Shown: piece by piece, positions 1 through 8,082 of the stretch
Layout of the letters: each line of letters opens with the position of its first letter
How positions within the stretch are numbered: the first letter of the stretch is position 1
Source: Mycobacterium kansasii ATCC 12478
GTDB lineage: Bacteria; Actinomycetota; Actinomycetes; Mycobacteriales; Mycobacteriaceae
Assembly (NCBI RefSeq): GCF_000157895.3
Contig: NC_022663.1
Location: forward strand, 3,224,001-3,288,000
Direction of reading: 5' to 3'
DNA: 64,000 bases
Made by a program: the position numbers and the translations under genes
The notes under the pieces: model-generated
What the model was told of the DNA's origin: nothing
Seen by the model: the letters and a program-made list of their open reading frames with translations, nothing else
Databases searched by the model: none

Positions 1-213
1 GAGATCCGCTCGTCACCGAATCCGAACCCGTCGAAGCTCGACGACACCTCCGTGCTGACCTCGGCCACCGCACTCAAGCCCGGCCACAACACCATCGCGG
101 TCAAATCGTCGGCACCGACGTCCAACCTGCTGGTGTGGATTTCAACGTTGGGAACCACCGACGGCAAGAGCCGCGCCGACATCTCCGAGATCACCGTCCA
201 GGCCGCATCCTGA
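1..213 (+). CDS. murJ: C-terminal end of lipid II flippase MurJ (MviN), 5' end outside window
   Basis: An open frame runs from base 1 to a TGA at 211-213 and encodes about 70 residues with the beta-rich, Thr/Ser-rich look of the extracytoplasmic C-terminal domain of mycobacterial MviN (for example the segments NTIAVKSS and LLVWISTLG). The call rests on this resemblance and on position: in M. tuberculosis mviN directly precedes sigM. In that organism MviN also carries an intracellular pseudokinase domain that, once phosphorylated by PknB, is bound by FhaA; both partners are encoded later in this window. The transmembrane part is not visible here. Confidence 0.8.
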   Translation, partial: EIRSSPNPNPSKLDDTSVLTSATALKPGHNTIAVKSSAPTSNLLVWISTLGTTDGKSRADISEITVQAAS

Positions 214-273
214 CCGCACAGCCCCGCAAACGAGTGAAGTGCCCTGCGGCTACCGATTGGTTACTGTCCGGCC

Positions 274-840
274 GTGGGTTTTGGGGGCAAACGGGAACGC
301 AGTGACGCCGAGCTGTTGGCGGCTTTCGTCGGCGGCGAGCACCGCGCCTTCGAGCAGTTGTTCCTTCGCCATCAGCGCCACCTGTACCGGTTGGCCCGGC
401 TCACCAGCCGCACCCCGGAAGATGCCGAGGACGCACTGCAAGAGGCGATGATCTCGGCGCACCGGTGCGCGGCGTCGTTTCGGTATGACGCGGCGGTCAG
501 CAGCTGGCTGCACCGCATCGTGGTCAATGCCTGCCTGGACCGGTTGCGCCAGGCCAGGGCGCGGCCGACCGCCCCGCTCGACGACGTGCATCCGGTTCCG
601 GATGCAACGGCCCGGGTCGAGACGGAGATCTTGGTGCGGCGAGCGCTGCTGCAGCTTCCGGTCGAGCAACGGGCCGCCGTGGTCGCGGTCGACATGCAGG
701 GCTATTCGATCGCCGACACCGCACGCATGCTGGGTGTGGCCGAGGGCACCGTCAAGAGCCGCTGCGCCCGCGGGCGGGCGCGGCTGGCACGGCTGCTGGG
801 TTACCTCGACACCGAAGCCAACGCCTTCGACGCGAGTTAG
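274..840 (+). CDS. sigM: ECF RNA polymerase sigma factor SigM
   Basis: A 188-residue extracytoplasmic-function sigma factor. The region 2 part (about residues 30-100) holds the -10 recognition helix, ending in the segment WLHRIVVNACLDRLR. Region 4 (about 130-180) holds the helix-turn-helix with YSIADTARMLGVAEGTVKSR. The GTG start at 274 gives the length expected for an ECF factor. It is followed after 75 bases by its likely membrane-bound anti-sigma factor. In M. tuberculosis SigM controls some Esx and PE/PPE-type genes, which is relevant because an Esx cassette lies downstream here; direct control is not shown. Confidence 0.93.
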   Translation: MGFGGKRERSDAELLAAFVGGEHRAFEQLFLRHQRHLYRLARLTSRTPEDAEDALQEAMISAHRCAASFRYDAAVSSWLHRIVVNACLDRLRQARARPTAPLDDVHPVPDATARVETEILVRRALLQLPVEQRAAVVAVDMQGYSIADTARMLGVAEGTVKSRCARGRARLARLLGYLDTEANAFDAS

Positions 841-915
841 CACCGACCGGCGCGCCGCAATGCCGCGCGGGGCGTGCCATAGTCATCAACCTGTGCATGA
901 CGGACACTGGGGCGG

Positions 916-1677
916 ATGAATGGAACCGAACATGAAGCCGACGCGAACCCGCCGCTGACCGTCGAGCTCCTCGCCGACCTGCAGGCGGGTCTGCTGGACG
1001 ACGAAGCCGCCGCCGGCATCCGGCGACGAGTCCGCACCGACCCGCAGGCAGCGGCAATCCTGCGTGCCCTGCAGCGGGTGCGCCGCGACCTCGCGGACGC
1101 CGGAGCTGATCCGGCGTCAGCGCCGGATCCTCCCGCCGATGTGACCGCCAGAATTTCTGGAACGCTGCGGTCCACGGCTTCCGGTGAGTCGTCCGCCGCT
1201 CACGCAGCCCAGCCGCGCATCCGCCCGGGAAAAATCCTTGCCGGCATAGCCGGGTTCTGTGCGGCCGTCGCGGCGATCGGCGTCGGTACCGCCGCACTGG
1301 TCACTGCACCGTCACCGGCGCCGAGTGCGCCCACCACCGCAATGCACATCACCGTCTCGACGCCGCCGCCGGTGATTCCGCTGTCGCACGAACAGATCCT
1401 GGAACTGCTGCAACGCACACCCGACTACGGCCCGGTCGACGCCGCCCTCGCCGACCCGTCACGGCGCGCGTCCTGCCTGAGCGGCCTGGGCTACCCGGCA
1501 TCCACGCAGATCCTGGGCGCCCAACCGATCGGCATCAACGCCCGCCCCGGGTTGCTGCTGGTGGTACCCGGCGACGGCCCCGACACCGTGGCGGTCTACG
1601 CGGTGGCGCTCAACTGCAGCGCCGCCGATACCGGCCTGTTGGCCAGCACCACAGTTGCCCGAGCCACCGGCTCGTAA
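916..1677 (+). CDS. rsmA: Membrane anti-sigma-M factor (Rv3912-like)
   Basis: A 253-residue protein with an acidic cytoplasmic N-terminal part (about residues 1-100, with LLADLQAGLLDDEAA, typical of the sigma-binding helices of anti-ECF factors). One transmembrane helix lies around residues 97-120 (KILAGIAGFCAAVAAIGVG region), followed by a Pro/Thr-rich extracytoplasmic part. Position immediately after sigM matches the RsmA gene of M. tuberculosis. The ATG at 916 follows a short spacer after sigM, so co-transcription is likely. No zinc-binding HxxxCxxC signature is visible, so it would be a ZAS-independent anti-sigma factor. Confidence 0.85.
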   Translation: MNGTEHEADANPPLTVELLADLQAGLLDDEAAAGIRRRVRTDPQAAAILRALQRVRRDLADAGADPASAPDPPADVTARISGTLRSTASGESSAAHAAQPRIRPGKILAGIAGFCAAVAAIGVGTAALVTAPSPAPSAPTTAMHITVSTPPPVIPLSHEQILELLQRTPDYGPVDAALADPSRRASCLSGLGYPASTQILGAQPIGINARPGLLLVVPGDGPDTVAVYAVALNCSAADTGLLASTTVARATGS

Positions 1678-1776
1678 CGGCTTCCCGACATGGTCCAACG
1701 CGCGGAAGGGAACACCAGTGCCTACGCTGGCGTTCATAAAAGTCCGAGATCAGCTTTCCGCACCCGAAAGGCCCGT

Positions 1777-2769
1777 ATGACCGCCGCCACACCAGACACC
1801 ATCCACGACGTGATCATCATCGGCAGCGGTCCTGCCGGATACACCGCCGCTCTCTACACCGCCCGGGCGCAGTTGGCGCCGCTGGTATTCGAAGGCACCT
1901 CGTTCGGCGGGGCACTGATGACCACCACCGAGGTGGAGAACTATCCGGGTTTCCGCGACGGCATCACCGGTCCCGAGTTGATGGACCAGATGCGGGAACA
2001 GGCGCTGCGGTTCGGTGCGGACCTACGCATGGAGGACGTGGAGGCGGTATCGCTGGACGGACCGATCAAGTCGGTCGTCACCGCCGACGGGGAAACCCAC
2101 CGCGCTCGGGCCGTGATCCTGGCGATGGGTGCGGCGGCGCGCTACCTGCACGTGCCCGGCGAGCAGGAACTGCTCGGGCGCGGGGTGAGTTCATGTGCCA
2201 CCTGTGACGGGTTCTTCTTCCGCGACCAGGACATCGCCGTCATCGGCGGCGGTGACTCGGCCATGGAGGAGGCCACCTTCCTGACACGCTTTGCCCGCAG
2301 TGTCACGCTGGTGCACCGCCGCGACGAGTTCCGGGCCTCCAAGATCATGCTCAACCGAGCCCAGGCAAACGACAAGATCGACATCTTGACCAACAAGGTG
2401 GTGCTCGCCGTGGACGGGGACACCACCGTCACCGGACTGCGGCTGCGTGACACCGCCACCGGTGAAGAATCCACACTGCCGGTAACCGGCGTCTTTGTCG
2501 CAATCGGACACGAGCCGCGTTCCGCCCTGGTGCGCGATGCCGTCGATCTGGATCCAGACGGCTACGTGCTCGTCAACGGCGGCACCACCAGCACTTCGCT
2601 CGACGGGGTGTTCGCCGCCGGAGACCTGGTCGACCGCACCTACCGGCAGGCGGTCACCGCAGCCGGCAGCGGTTGTGCCGCTGCCATCGACGCCGAACGC
2701 TGGCTGGCCGAACGCGAAGCAACTGGGCACGCTGACAGTACCGACACGCTGATTGGAGCACAGCAATGA
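1777..2769 (+). CDS. trxB: Thioredoxin reductase (NADPH)
   Basis: Flavoprotein of 330 residues that reduces thioredoxin with NADPH. The N-terminal FAD site is the GSGPAGYTAALYTARA segment, the redox-active disulfide is the CATC motif (in SCATCDGFFF), the NADPH site is VIGGGDSAMEEA, and a second FAD contact is GVFAAGDLVD near the C-terminus. The ATG at 1777 is chosen because GAAAG lies just upstream; the frame stays open further back to 1690 but that extension is not protein-like. The stop overlaps the trxC start (ATGA), so the two genes are translationally coupled. Equivalent to TrxB2 of M. tuberculosis. Confidence 0.97.
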   Translation: MTAATPDTIHDVIIIGSGPAGYTAALYTARAQLAPLVFEGTSFGGALMTTTEVENYPGFRDGITGPELMDQMREQALRFGADLRMEDVEAVSLDGPIKSVVTADGETHRARAVILAMGAAARYLHVPGEQELLGRGVSSCATCDGFFFRDQDIAVIGGGDSAMEEATFLTRFARSVTLVHRRDEFRASKIMLNRAQANDKIDILTNKVVLAVDGDTTVTGLRLRDTATGEESTLPVTGVFVAIGHEPRSALVRDAVDLDPDGYVLVNGGTTSTSLDGVFAAGDLVDRTYRQAVTAAGSGCAAAIDAERWLAEREATGHADSTDTLIGAQQ

Positions 2770-3119
2770 CCGATTCCGAGAAGTCCGGCGCGACAATCGA
2801 AGTTTCCGACGCATCCTTTTCCACCACCGTGCTGTCCAGTAATAAGCCTGTGCTGGTTGACTTTTGGGCAACCTGGTGCGGCCCGTGCAAGATGGTGGCG
2901 CCGGTGCTCGAAGAGATCGCCGCCGAGCGTTCGGGCAGTCTCACCGTGGCCAAGCTCGACGTCGACGCCAACCCGCAAACCGCGCGCGACTTTCAGGTCA
3001 TCTCGATTCCCACGATGATCCTGTTCAAGGACGGCCAGCCGGTGAAACGAATCGTCGGGGCCAAAGGGAAAGCGGCGTTGCTACGCGAAATTTCCGACGT
3101 GGTACCGAACCTCAGCTAG
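2766..3119 (+). CDS. trxC: Thioredoxin C
   Basis: A 117-residue classical thioredoxin with the active site WCGPCK in the ATWCGPCKMVAP context and the cis-proline segment SIPTMILF. It is the electron acceptor of the reductase encoded directly upstream and overlaps it by four bases. The C-terminus ends after a normal thioredoxin fold with no extension. The conserved neighbour cwlM is displaced here by about 3.5 kb because a PE-PPE-Esx cassette lies in between. Confidence 0.97.
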   Translation: MTDSEKSGATIEVSDASFSTTVLSSNKPVLVDFWATWCGPCKMVAPVLEEIAAERSGSLTVAKLDVDANPQTARDFQVISIPTMILFKDGQPVKRIVGAKGKAALLREISDVVPNLS

Positions 3120-3844
3120 TAGCTTGTAGCTCGGCCGGTACCCGGTTCACGACCAGTCCTGGGCGCCGCGGCGATGCCGCTTGCGCTCCGTCTGCAGCGG
3201 CGGTGACTCGCGATGCGGCGGATCGGTGCTCACGCAGTTGCGGTCCGGCGTCACCGAGGGATGGCCCCGGCTTCCCAAGTGCGGCTGAAATGGTAGTGAA
3301 ATCTAGTCAGGCAGAAAGCTTTCCAGATCCGCCCGGCGCTCGACTTGCGATGCCCGCGCTCCCCGGCCATGAACGCCCACGAGCGACGGGGCGTGTTCCG
3401 CGGTTTAGGTTCACTATCTGAGGTGAAATCTGCTATTGCTGAGCCGCTTTCGTATTCAGCGCACCTTGCACCCGCCGATATGATCCTTATCCGCACCGCC
3501 GAACACCGCGATCGACTTGCACCGCAACGCTCCCCCATGTCGCCGTCTTTCTTTCCCCGTAGCTGAGCACGGCTGTGTTCTTCGGTCAGCTCCGGCCTTA
3601 CTCGAATCCTGTTATGTGTCTGCGGGATTGGCCTCGGACAGGCGCGTGTTGCAAGCCTTCCGAGGCTCAAAGCCTGCGCTGTGTCGCGTTGATCATTTGT
3701 ACTTATGATCCGAGTTGCTGAATGTATCGGCATATCGTTGCCCCGGGTCGGCAGGCATGGTGCAATCGGTCAGTCGTTGGATACCGCGAATTCGGCAACC
3801 GGAAAACCGCGGAGTCATAAAGCATTAGAAAGAGGAGTGTCGAT
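3120..3844. other. Long intergenic region between trxC and the PE gene
   Basis: About 725 bases without a convincing gene. Its right half looks richer in A and T than the flanks. Short open frames exist on both strands but their translations (Arg/Ser/His-rich, no recognisable motif) look random. The right end carries a strong ribosome-binding site (AGAGGAG at 3831-3837) seven bases before the TTG start of the PE gene, so a promoter for the PE-PPE-esx cassette should lie within this stretch; no -10 element can be assigned with confidence. Confidence 0.6.
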
Positions 3845-4159
3845 TTGACGTTGTGGGTGGTTCCCGAGGGTTTGACCGGCGCTGCTGCGGCGGTGGAGGC
3901 GTTGAGTGCTCGGTTGGCGGCTGCGCATGCTGCCGCGGCGCCGTTGATCACGGGAGTGGTGGCTCCAGCAGCCGACCCGGTGTCGTTGCGTACCGCGGCG
4001 GGGCTCAGCGCCTGCGGTGTGCATCACGTGGGAATCGCCACCGAGGGCGTCGAAGAGCTGGCCCGCTCGGGTGTGGGCATCGGTGAAGCCGGGGTCAGTT
4101 ATACCGCTGGTGATGCCGCCGCAGCGCTGACGTATGCCCCTGCGGCTGGTTTGGCATGA
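3845..4159 (+). CDS. PE family protein, PE5-like (ESX-3 type)
   Basis: A 104-residue short PE protein with no PGRS extension. It starts MTLWVVPEGLTG, like the PE5 group associated with the ESX-3 locus, with VVPEG in place of the usual N-terminal PE, and has the alanine-rich helical hairpin (EALSARLAAAHAAAAP) of the PE domain. The TTG start is supported by AGAGGAG seven bases upstream. The stop overlaps the start of the PPE gene (ATGA), the arrangement expected for a PE/PPE heterodimer. A YxxxD/E-like secretion signal is not obvious at the C-terminus. Confidence 0.85.
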   Translation: MTLWVVPEGLTGAAAAVEALSARLAAAHAAAAPLITGVVAPAADPVSLRTAAGLSACGVHHVGIATEGVEELARSGVGIGEAGVSYTAGDAAAALTYAPAAGLA

Positions 4160-5445
4160 TCACACCGATCTGGATGGCCTGCCCGCCGGAGCTGCATTCG
4201 GCGCTGCTGAGTGCTGGCCCGGGGCCGGCTCCGTTGGTGGCGGCCGCCGCGCAATGGTCGTCGCTAAGTGCTCAGTATGCCGACACGGCTGAGGAACTGA
4301 GTATGGTGCTGGCCGCGGTGGCGGCCGGGGCTTGGCAGGGTCCCAGCGCGGAGCTGTGCGCGGCGGCCTATGCCCCGTATCTGGCCTGGCTAATGCAAGC
4401 AAGCACCGATACTGCGGGCGCGGCTGCTGCGCACGAGGCCGCGGCCACCGCCTACACCACTGCGCTGGCGACAATGCCCACGTTGGGGGAGTTGGCCGCC
4501 AACCACACCACCCACGCGGTGCTGCTGGCCACCAATTTCTTTGGGATCAACACGATCCCGATTGCGCTCAACGAAGTCGACTACGTGCGGATGTGGATCC
4601 AAGCCGCCGCCGCCATGAGCGTCTACGACGAGGTTTCTGCTGCGGCACTGGCCGCTGCACCACATGCCAACCCGGCACCAGTCATCCTCAAACCCGGCAG
4701 CATGGCCGTTGCTGCAGCTGCCCAAACCGCCCTCACCCCCTTCCCCTTCTTGGAAATTCTGAATCTCATCGTAGAAACGATCATCGGTGAGGCAGTGATG
4801 TTCGTATTATTTTGGGCGAGTGCATTTGTGCTTCTGATCTCGCCTTTACTCTTGGTTGCTGCGGGCGCGGCTGTTTTGTTGGGAGATTATACCGTTGCGG
4901 CTTATCTGCTGGCATTACCTATAGCCGCTCCAATTATCATGGCCATTATGGGTACCTTCTTTTTCTTAAATCCCGTGCTGGTTTTCTTTCAAGGTGTCAT
5001 GCTGATTATCAACTGGATTATCGGCAATCTGGCTCTCGCTGGTCCAGCTTTATCGACTTATTTTGCTTCAGGGCTGGCCATTCCGGCCGCCGCCGCAAGC
5101 GCCAGCGCCGCGGTGCAGCTAGCAGAGGTGGCCCCGGTGTCCGCTGTTGCAGTCGATGCGGTGCTCCCGGTTGCAGGTGCACCGGCCGTGGTGTCGCAAG
5201 CGCAGTTGGCGTCGGCGGTTTCAGCGCAGAGCGGGGCGTCGGTATCCGTGACTGCTGGTAATCAGGCTGCGAATGGTATTGGTTTTGCTGGAACGCTGAC
5301 CAATGGGGCCGGAATGCCCGCTACCGGGTTGGCCGCCATCGGTGCTGAGTGTGGTGGTGCGCAGATTCCGATGCTGCCGGCCAGCTGGGAGCACGGGGTA
5401 GTCGGAGCGCTTGGCGATGGGGGGTTGATCGGCTTAGCGGTGTGA
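4156..5445 (+). CDS. PPE family protein, PPE-PPW subgroup, with strongly hydrophobic core
   Basis: A 429-residue PPE protein. Residues 1-180 form the PPE domain (PIWMACPPELHSALLS, the GAWQGPSAE turn and the conserved NFFGINTIPIALNE segment). The middle (about 195-310) is exceptionally hydrophobic, with several runs long enough to span a membrane, and its DNA is visibly richer in A and T. The C-terminal part has GFAGT and PMLPASW, the GFxGT and PxxPxxW signatures of the PPW subfamily. It overlaps the PE gene by four bases and is followed by an esxS/esxR pair, as at the ESX-3 locus and its duplicate in M. tuberculosis (esxR, esxS, PPE47/48, PE29). Inferred to be secreted with PE. Confidence 0.88.
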   Translation: MITPIWMACPPELHSALLSAGPGPAPLVAAAAQWSSLSAQYADTAEELSMVLAAVAAGAWQGPSAELCAAAYAPYLAWLMQASTDTAGAAAAHEAAATAYTTALATMPTLGELAANHTTHAVLLATNFFGINTIPIALNEVDYVRMWIQAAAAMSVYDEVSAAALAAAPHANPAPVILKPGSMAVAAAAQTALTPFPFLEILNLIVETIIGEAVMFVLFWASAFVLLISPLLLVAAGAAVLLGDYTVAAYLLALPIAAPIIMAIMGTFFFLNPVLVFFQGVMLIINWIIGNLALAGPALSTYFASGLAIPAAAASASAAVQLAEVAPVSAVAVDAVLPVAGAPAVVSQAQLASAVSAQSGASVSVTAGNQAANGIGFAGTLTNGAGMPATGLAAIGAECGGAQIPMLPASWEHGVVGALGDGGLIGLAV

Positions 5446-5495
5446 CCGTCAGATAACCAGGAAGTCACGGAAATCGAGTCTGAAGGAGAGTTGTT

Positions 5496-5789
5496 GTGAG
5501 TTTATTGGATGCACATATTCCGCAGTTGGTGGCGTCGCAGTCAGCGTTTGCCGCCAAGGCGGGATTAATGCGGCACACCATCAGTTCGGCTGAGCAGTCC
5601 GCGATGTCGGCGCAGGCATTTCATCAGGGTGAGTCAGCGGCGGCATTTCAGGCCTCGCATGCCCGGTTTGTCGAGGCGGCCGCCAAGGTGAACGCGTTGC
5701 TGGACATCGCGCAGGCCAATCTCGGCGACGCCGCCGGCACCTATGTGGCCGCCGATGCCGCTGCAGCTTCGGCCTACACCGGCTTCTGA
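5496..5789 (+). CDS. esxS: Type VII secretion protein EsxS/EsxG-like
   Basis: A 97-residue WXG100-family protein of the EsxG/EsxS (TB9.8) group, beginning MSLLDAHIPQLVASQSAFAA. Instead of the tryptophan it has the HQG turn (FHQGESAAAF) typical of this subgroup, and it carries a C-terminal YVAAD that fits the YxxxD/E type VII secretion signal. The GTG start at 5496 follows GAAGGAGAG. It should form a heterodimer with the product of the next gene. Near identity to the ESX-3 substrate suggests recent duplication and export through ESX-3. Confidence 0.93.
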   Translation: MSLLDAHIPQLVASQSAFAAKAGLMRHTISSAEQSAMSAQAFHQGESAAAFQASHARFVEAAAKVNALLDIAQANLGDAAGTYVAADAAAASAYTGF

Positions 5790-5829
5790 GGCCCGAGTTA
5801 ACCATCGTCATTTTCTGAAAGGGTTTGTG

Positions 5830-6120
5830 ATGTCGCAGATTATGTACAACTACCCCGCCATGATGGCTCATGCCGGGGATATGTCCGGGTATGCCGGAAC
5901 GCTGCACAGCCTGGGTGCCGACATAGCCACCGAGCAGGCCGCATTGTCCAATGCGTGGCAGGGCGACACCGGGCTGACCTATCAGGGTTGGCAAGCGCAG
6001 TGGAATCAATCCATGCAGGAACTGGTCAGCGCGTATCAGTCAATGGCCTCCACGCATGAATCCAACACGTTGGCGATGAACGCCCGCGACATGGCCGAAG
6101 CCGCCAAATGGGGCGCCTAG
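5830..6120 (+). CDS. esxR: Type VII secretion protein EsxR/EsxH-like
   Basis: A 96-residue WXG100 protein starting MSQIMYNYPAMMAHAGDMSG, with the WQG turn (NAWQGDTG) in the loop between two helices. It belongs to the EsxH/EsxR (TB10.4/TB10.3) group. EsxH binds zinc through His14, His70, His76 and Glu77. Here His14, His76 and Glu77 are kept but residue 70 is Gln, as I recall it being in EsxR, so zinc binding may be weaker or absent. The ATG at 5830 follows GAAAGGG. It forms the operon end; a large inverted repeat follows 16 bases after the stop. Confidence 0.93.
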   Translation: MSQIMYNYPAMMAHAGDMSGYAGTLHSLGADIATEQAALSNAWQGDTGLTYQGWQAQWNQSMQELVSAYQSMASTHESNTLAMNARDMAEAAKWGA

Positions 6121-6135
6121 CCTAAAGCATCCGTT

Positions 6136-6225
6136 GGAGGCCAGTTCCGCGGGACTGCTCGAGCGAACCTGACAGTCGCCAGTCGGCTAATCACGACCTC
6201 GAGCAGCCCCGCGGGCCTGGCCTCC
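6136..6225. terminator. Large imperfect inverted repeat after the esx cassette
   Basis: Two 28-base arms (6136-6163 and 6198-6225) are reverse complements with 25 of 28 positions matching, separated by a 34-base loop. The outer parts are GGAGGCCAG and CTGGCCTCC, the inner parts CTGCTCGAG and CTCGAGCAG. The element starts 16 bases after the esxR stop, so it could stop transcription of the cassette. There is no T tract, as is common for mycobacterial terminators. It could equally be the scar of a mobile element. Confidence 0.5.
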
Positions 6226-6641
6226 ACCGTGTTTGGTCCCGTGCGCAAGGCCGTTCCAGACCGATTCAACTTCATTTCGGACACGGCTCGAAATACAGCA
6301 AGCACATACGCCCCCGTCGACGTCGACAAACTCGCCGACATCGCCCCGATCCCTCCCGGCCATCGAAGTTGCAACCCGCAGCAAAGAGCATCGGGAAATT
6401 ACTCAAGCCGCCCAGGTTTCGGTGGCAAGAACCCTCCGCGCGCCGCAACGCCACTTCGCCATACCGTGCCATTCCGTCATGTCGCAGTAGTTGTAGTGCC
6501 GCGACCAAACCGCCGCCTGGACGACGCGTCGGGGCCCGGATCAGCCTGGGGTTTTCCCGAAATTGGGAAGCGTCTGCGACAATAGCGGCTAGCTGTGTTG
6601 CATTTGTCAGCGAGGTCAGTGAGTCCTGGAGGGCCTTTGGT
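6226..6641. other. Intergenic region upstream of cwlM
   Basis: About 415 bases with no supported gene. An open frame in phase with cwlM extends back to 6369, but its translation before the conserved MPSPRREDGDAL start is Arg/Ser-rich and unlike the CwlM family. A purine-rich stretch (TGGAGGG, 6628-6634) lies at ribosome-binding distance from the ATG at 6642. The promoter of cwlM is presumably here. Confidence 0.6.
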
Positions 6642-7862
6642 ATGCCGAGTCCGCGCCGCGAAGACGGCGACGCGCTGCGCTGTGGTGACCGTAGCGCCGC
6701 TGTCACCGAGATCCGCGCTGCGCTGGCCGCGCTGGGGATGCTAGATAATCCCGACGAAGACCTGATCACCGGCCGCCACATCGCACTCGAGGTGTTCGAC
6801 GCCGAACTCGACCAAGCGGTACGTGCCTTCCAGCAGCATCGCGGACTGCTTGTTGACGGCATCGTCGGCGAGGCCACCTATCGGGCGTTGAAGGAGGCTT
6901 CCTACCGGCTCGGTGCCCGCACGCTCTATCACCAATTCGGTGCGCCCCTATACGGCGACGATGTGGCGACACTACAGGCCCGACTTCAAGATCTCGGGTT
7001 CTACACGGGGCTGGTCGACGGATATTTCGGGTTACAGACGCACAATGCGCTGATGTCGTACCAGCGTGAGTACGGGCTCGCCCCCGACGGTATCTGCGGC
7101 CCGGAAACGTTGCGGTCCTTGTACTTTCTCAGTTCACGCGTCAGCGGCGGCTCTCCGCACGCGATTCGGGAAGAGGAGCTGGTCCGCCGTTCGGGTCCCA
7201 AGTTGTCCGGCAAGCGCATCATCATCGATCCCGGCCGCGGGGGTGCCGATCACGGCCTGATCACCCAAGGCCCGGCCGGGCCGATCAGCGAGGGAGATGT
7301 CTTGTGGGACTTGGCGAGTCGCCTCGAAGGACGAATGTCGGCCATCGGCATGGAGACCTTCTTGTCCCGACCGGCCAACCGCAGCCCGTCAGACGCCGAA
7401 CGCGCTGCCACCGCCAACGCAGTTGGCGCAGACCTGATGATCAGCCTGCGCTGCGAGACCCAAGCCAGTCCTTCGGCTAACGGCGTCGCCTCGTTCCACT
7501 TCGGTAACTCGCACGGGTCGGTATCCACCATCGGTCGCAATCTGGCTGACTTCATTCAGCGAGAAGTGGTGGCACGCACTGGTTTACGGGATTGCCGTAC
7601 CCATGGCCGGACATGGGATCTGTTGCGGCTGACCCGGATGCCGACCGTTCAAGTCGACATCGGCTATATCACCAACCCCCATGACCGGGAGATGCTGGTC
7701 TCAACACAGACCCGTGACGCCATTGCCGAAGGTATTCTTGCCGCAGTCAAGCGCCTCTACTTGCTGGGTAAAAACGACCGCCCCACAGGCACTTTCACTT
7801 TCGCCGAGTTATTAGCCCACGAGCTGTCGGTGGAGCGGGCCAGCAGGCTCGGCGGTTCCTGA
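6642..7862 (+). CDS. cwlM: CwlM, peptidoglycan amidase-like regulator of MurA
   Basis: A 406-residue protein with two peptidoglycan-binding type 1 domains (about residues 15-90 with AFQQHRGLLVDGIVGEAT, and 95-165 with YFGLQTHNALMSYQREYGLAPDG), then an N-acetylmuramoyl-L-alanine amidase type 3 domain (about 190-380, IIIDPGRGGADHG and VDIGYITNPHD). In mycobacteria CwlM is cytoplasmic, is phosphorylated by PknB and then activates MurA, so it regulates precursor synthesis rather than cutting wall. The classical zinc ligands are only partly preserved. The ATG at 6642 matches the known family start. PknB is encoded in the same window. Confidence 0.96.
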   Translation: MPSPRREDGDALRCGDRSAAVTEIRAALAALGMLDNPDEDLITGRHIALEVFDAELDQAVRAFQQHRGLLVDGIVGEATYRALKEASYRLGARTLYHQFGAPLYGDDVATLQARLQDLGFYTGLVDGYFGLQTHNALMSYQREYGLAPDGICGPETLRSLYFLSSRVSGGSPHAIREEELVRRSGPKLSGKRIIIDPGRGGADHGLITQGPAGPISEGDVLWDLASRLEGRMSAIGMETFLSRPANRSPSDAERAATANAVGADLMISLRCETQASPSANGVASFHFGNSHGSVSTIGRNLADFIQREVVARTGLRDCRTHGRTWDLLRLTRMPTVQVDIGYITNPHDREMLVSTQTRDAIAEGILAAVKRLYLLGKNDRPTGTFTFAELLAHELSVERASRLGGS

Positions 7863-8014
7863 ATTGTCTTGAAGTTCCCGGGGCGCATCGTTCTCCGAGC
7901 CGTCAGGGTACCGGGCCTAGACCTAGACGTACCGGGCCTGGCGGTAGCGAGCGTGCTCATAGAAATGCTTGCTGGGTTTGATTTCGGCCGTGCGGTGGAG
8001 GTGCTGACATGATG

Positions 8015-8040
8015 AGGGATCTCCGTGTTCGGAGATCCCT
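8015..8040. repeat. Perfect 11-bp stem-loop downstream of cwlM
   Basis: AGGGATCTCCG (8015-8025) and its exact reverse complement CGGAGATCCCT (8030-8040) are separated by a TGTT loop. It lies between cwlM (ending 7862) and the convergent Rv3916c homologue (ending 8257). It could be a bidirectional terminator, although no T run follows, or part of a decayed mobile element. Just upstream GTACCGGGCCT occurs twice, at 7909-7919 and 7930-7940. Confidence 0.5.
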
Positions 8041-8082
8041 GGTGTCGGTCGTAGCCTCGGGTTGTTGAGATCAGGGAGGCGG

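Noticed and set aside
3251..3733. A 160-residue minus-strand open frame between trxC and the PE gene
   Set aside because: Composition is Arg/Ser-rich with no recognisable motif, and there is no ribosome-binding site. Considered chance.
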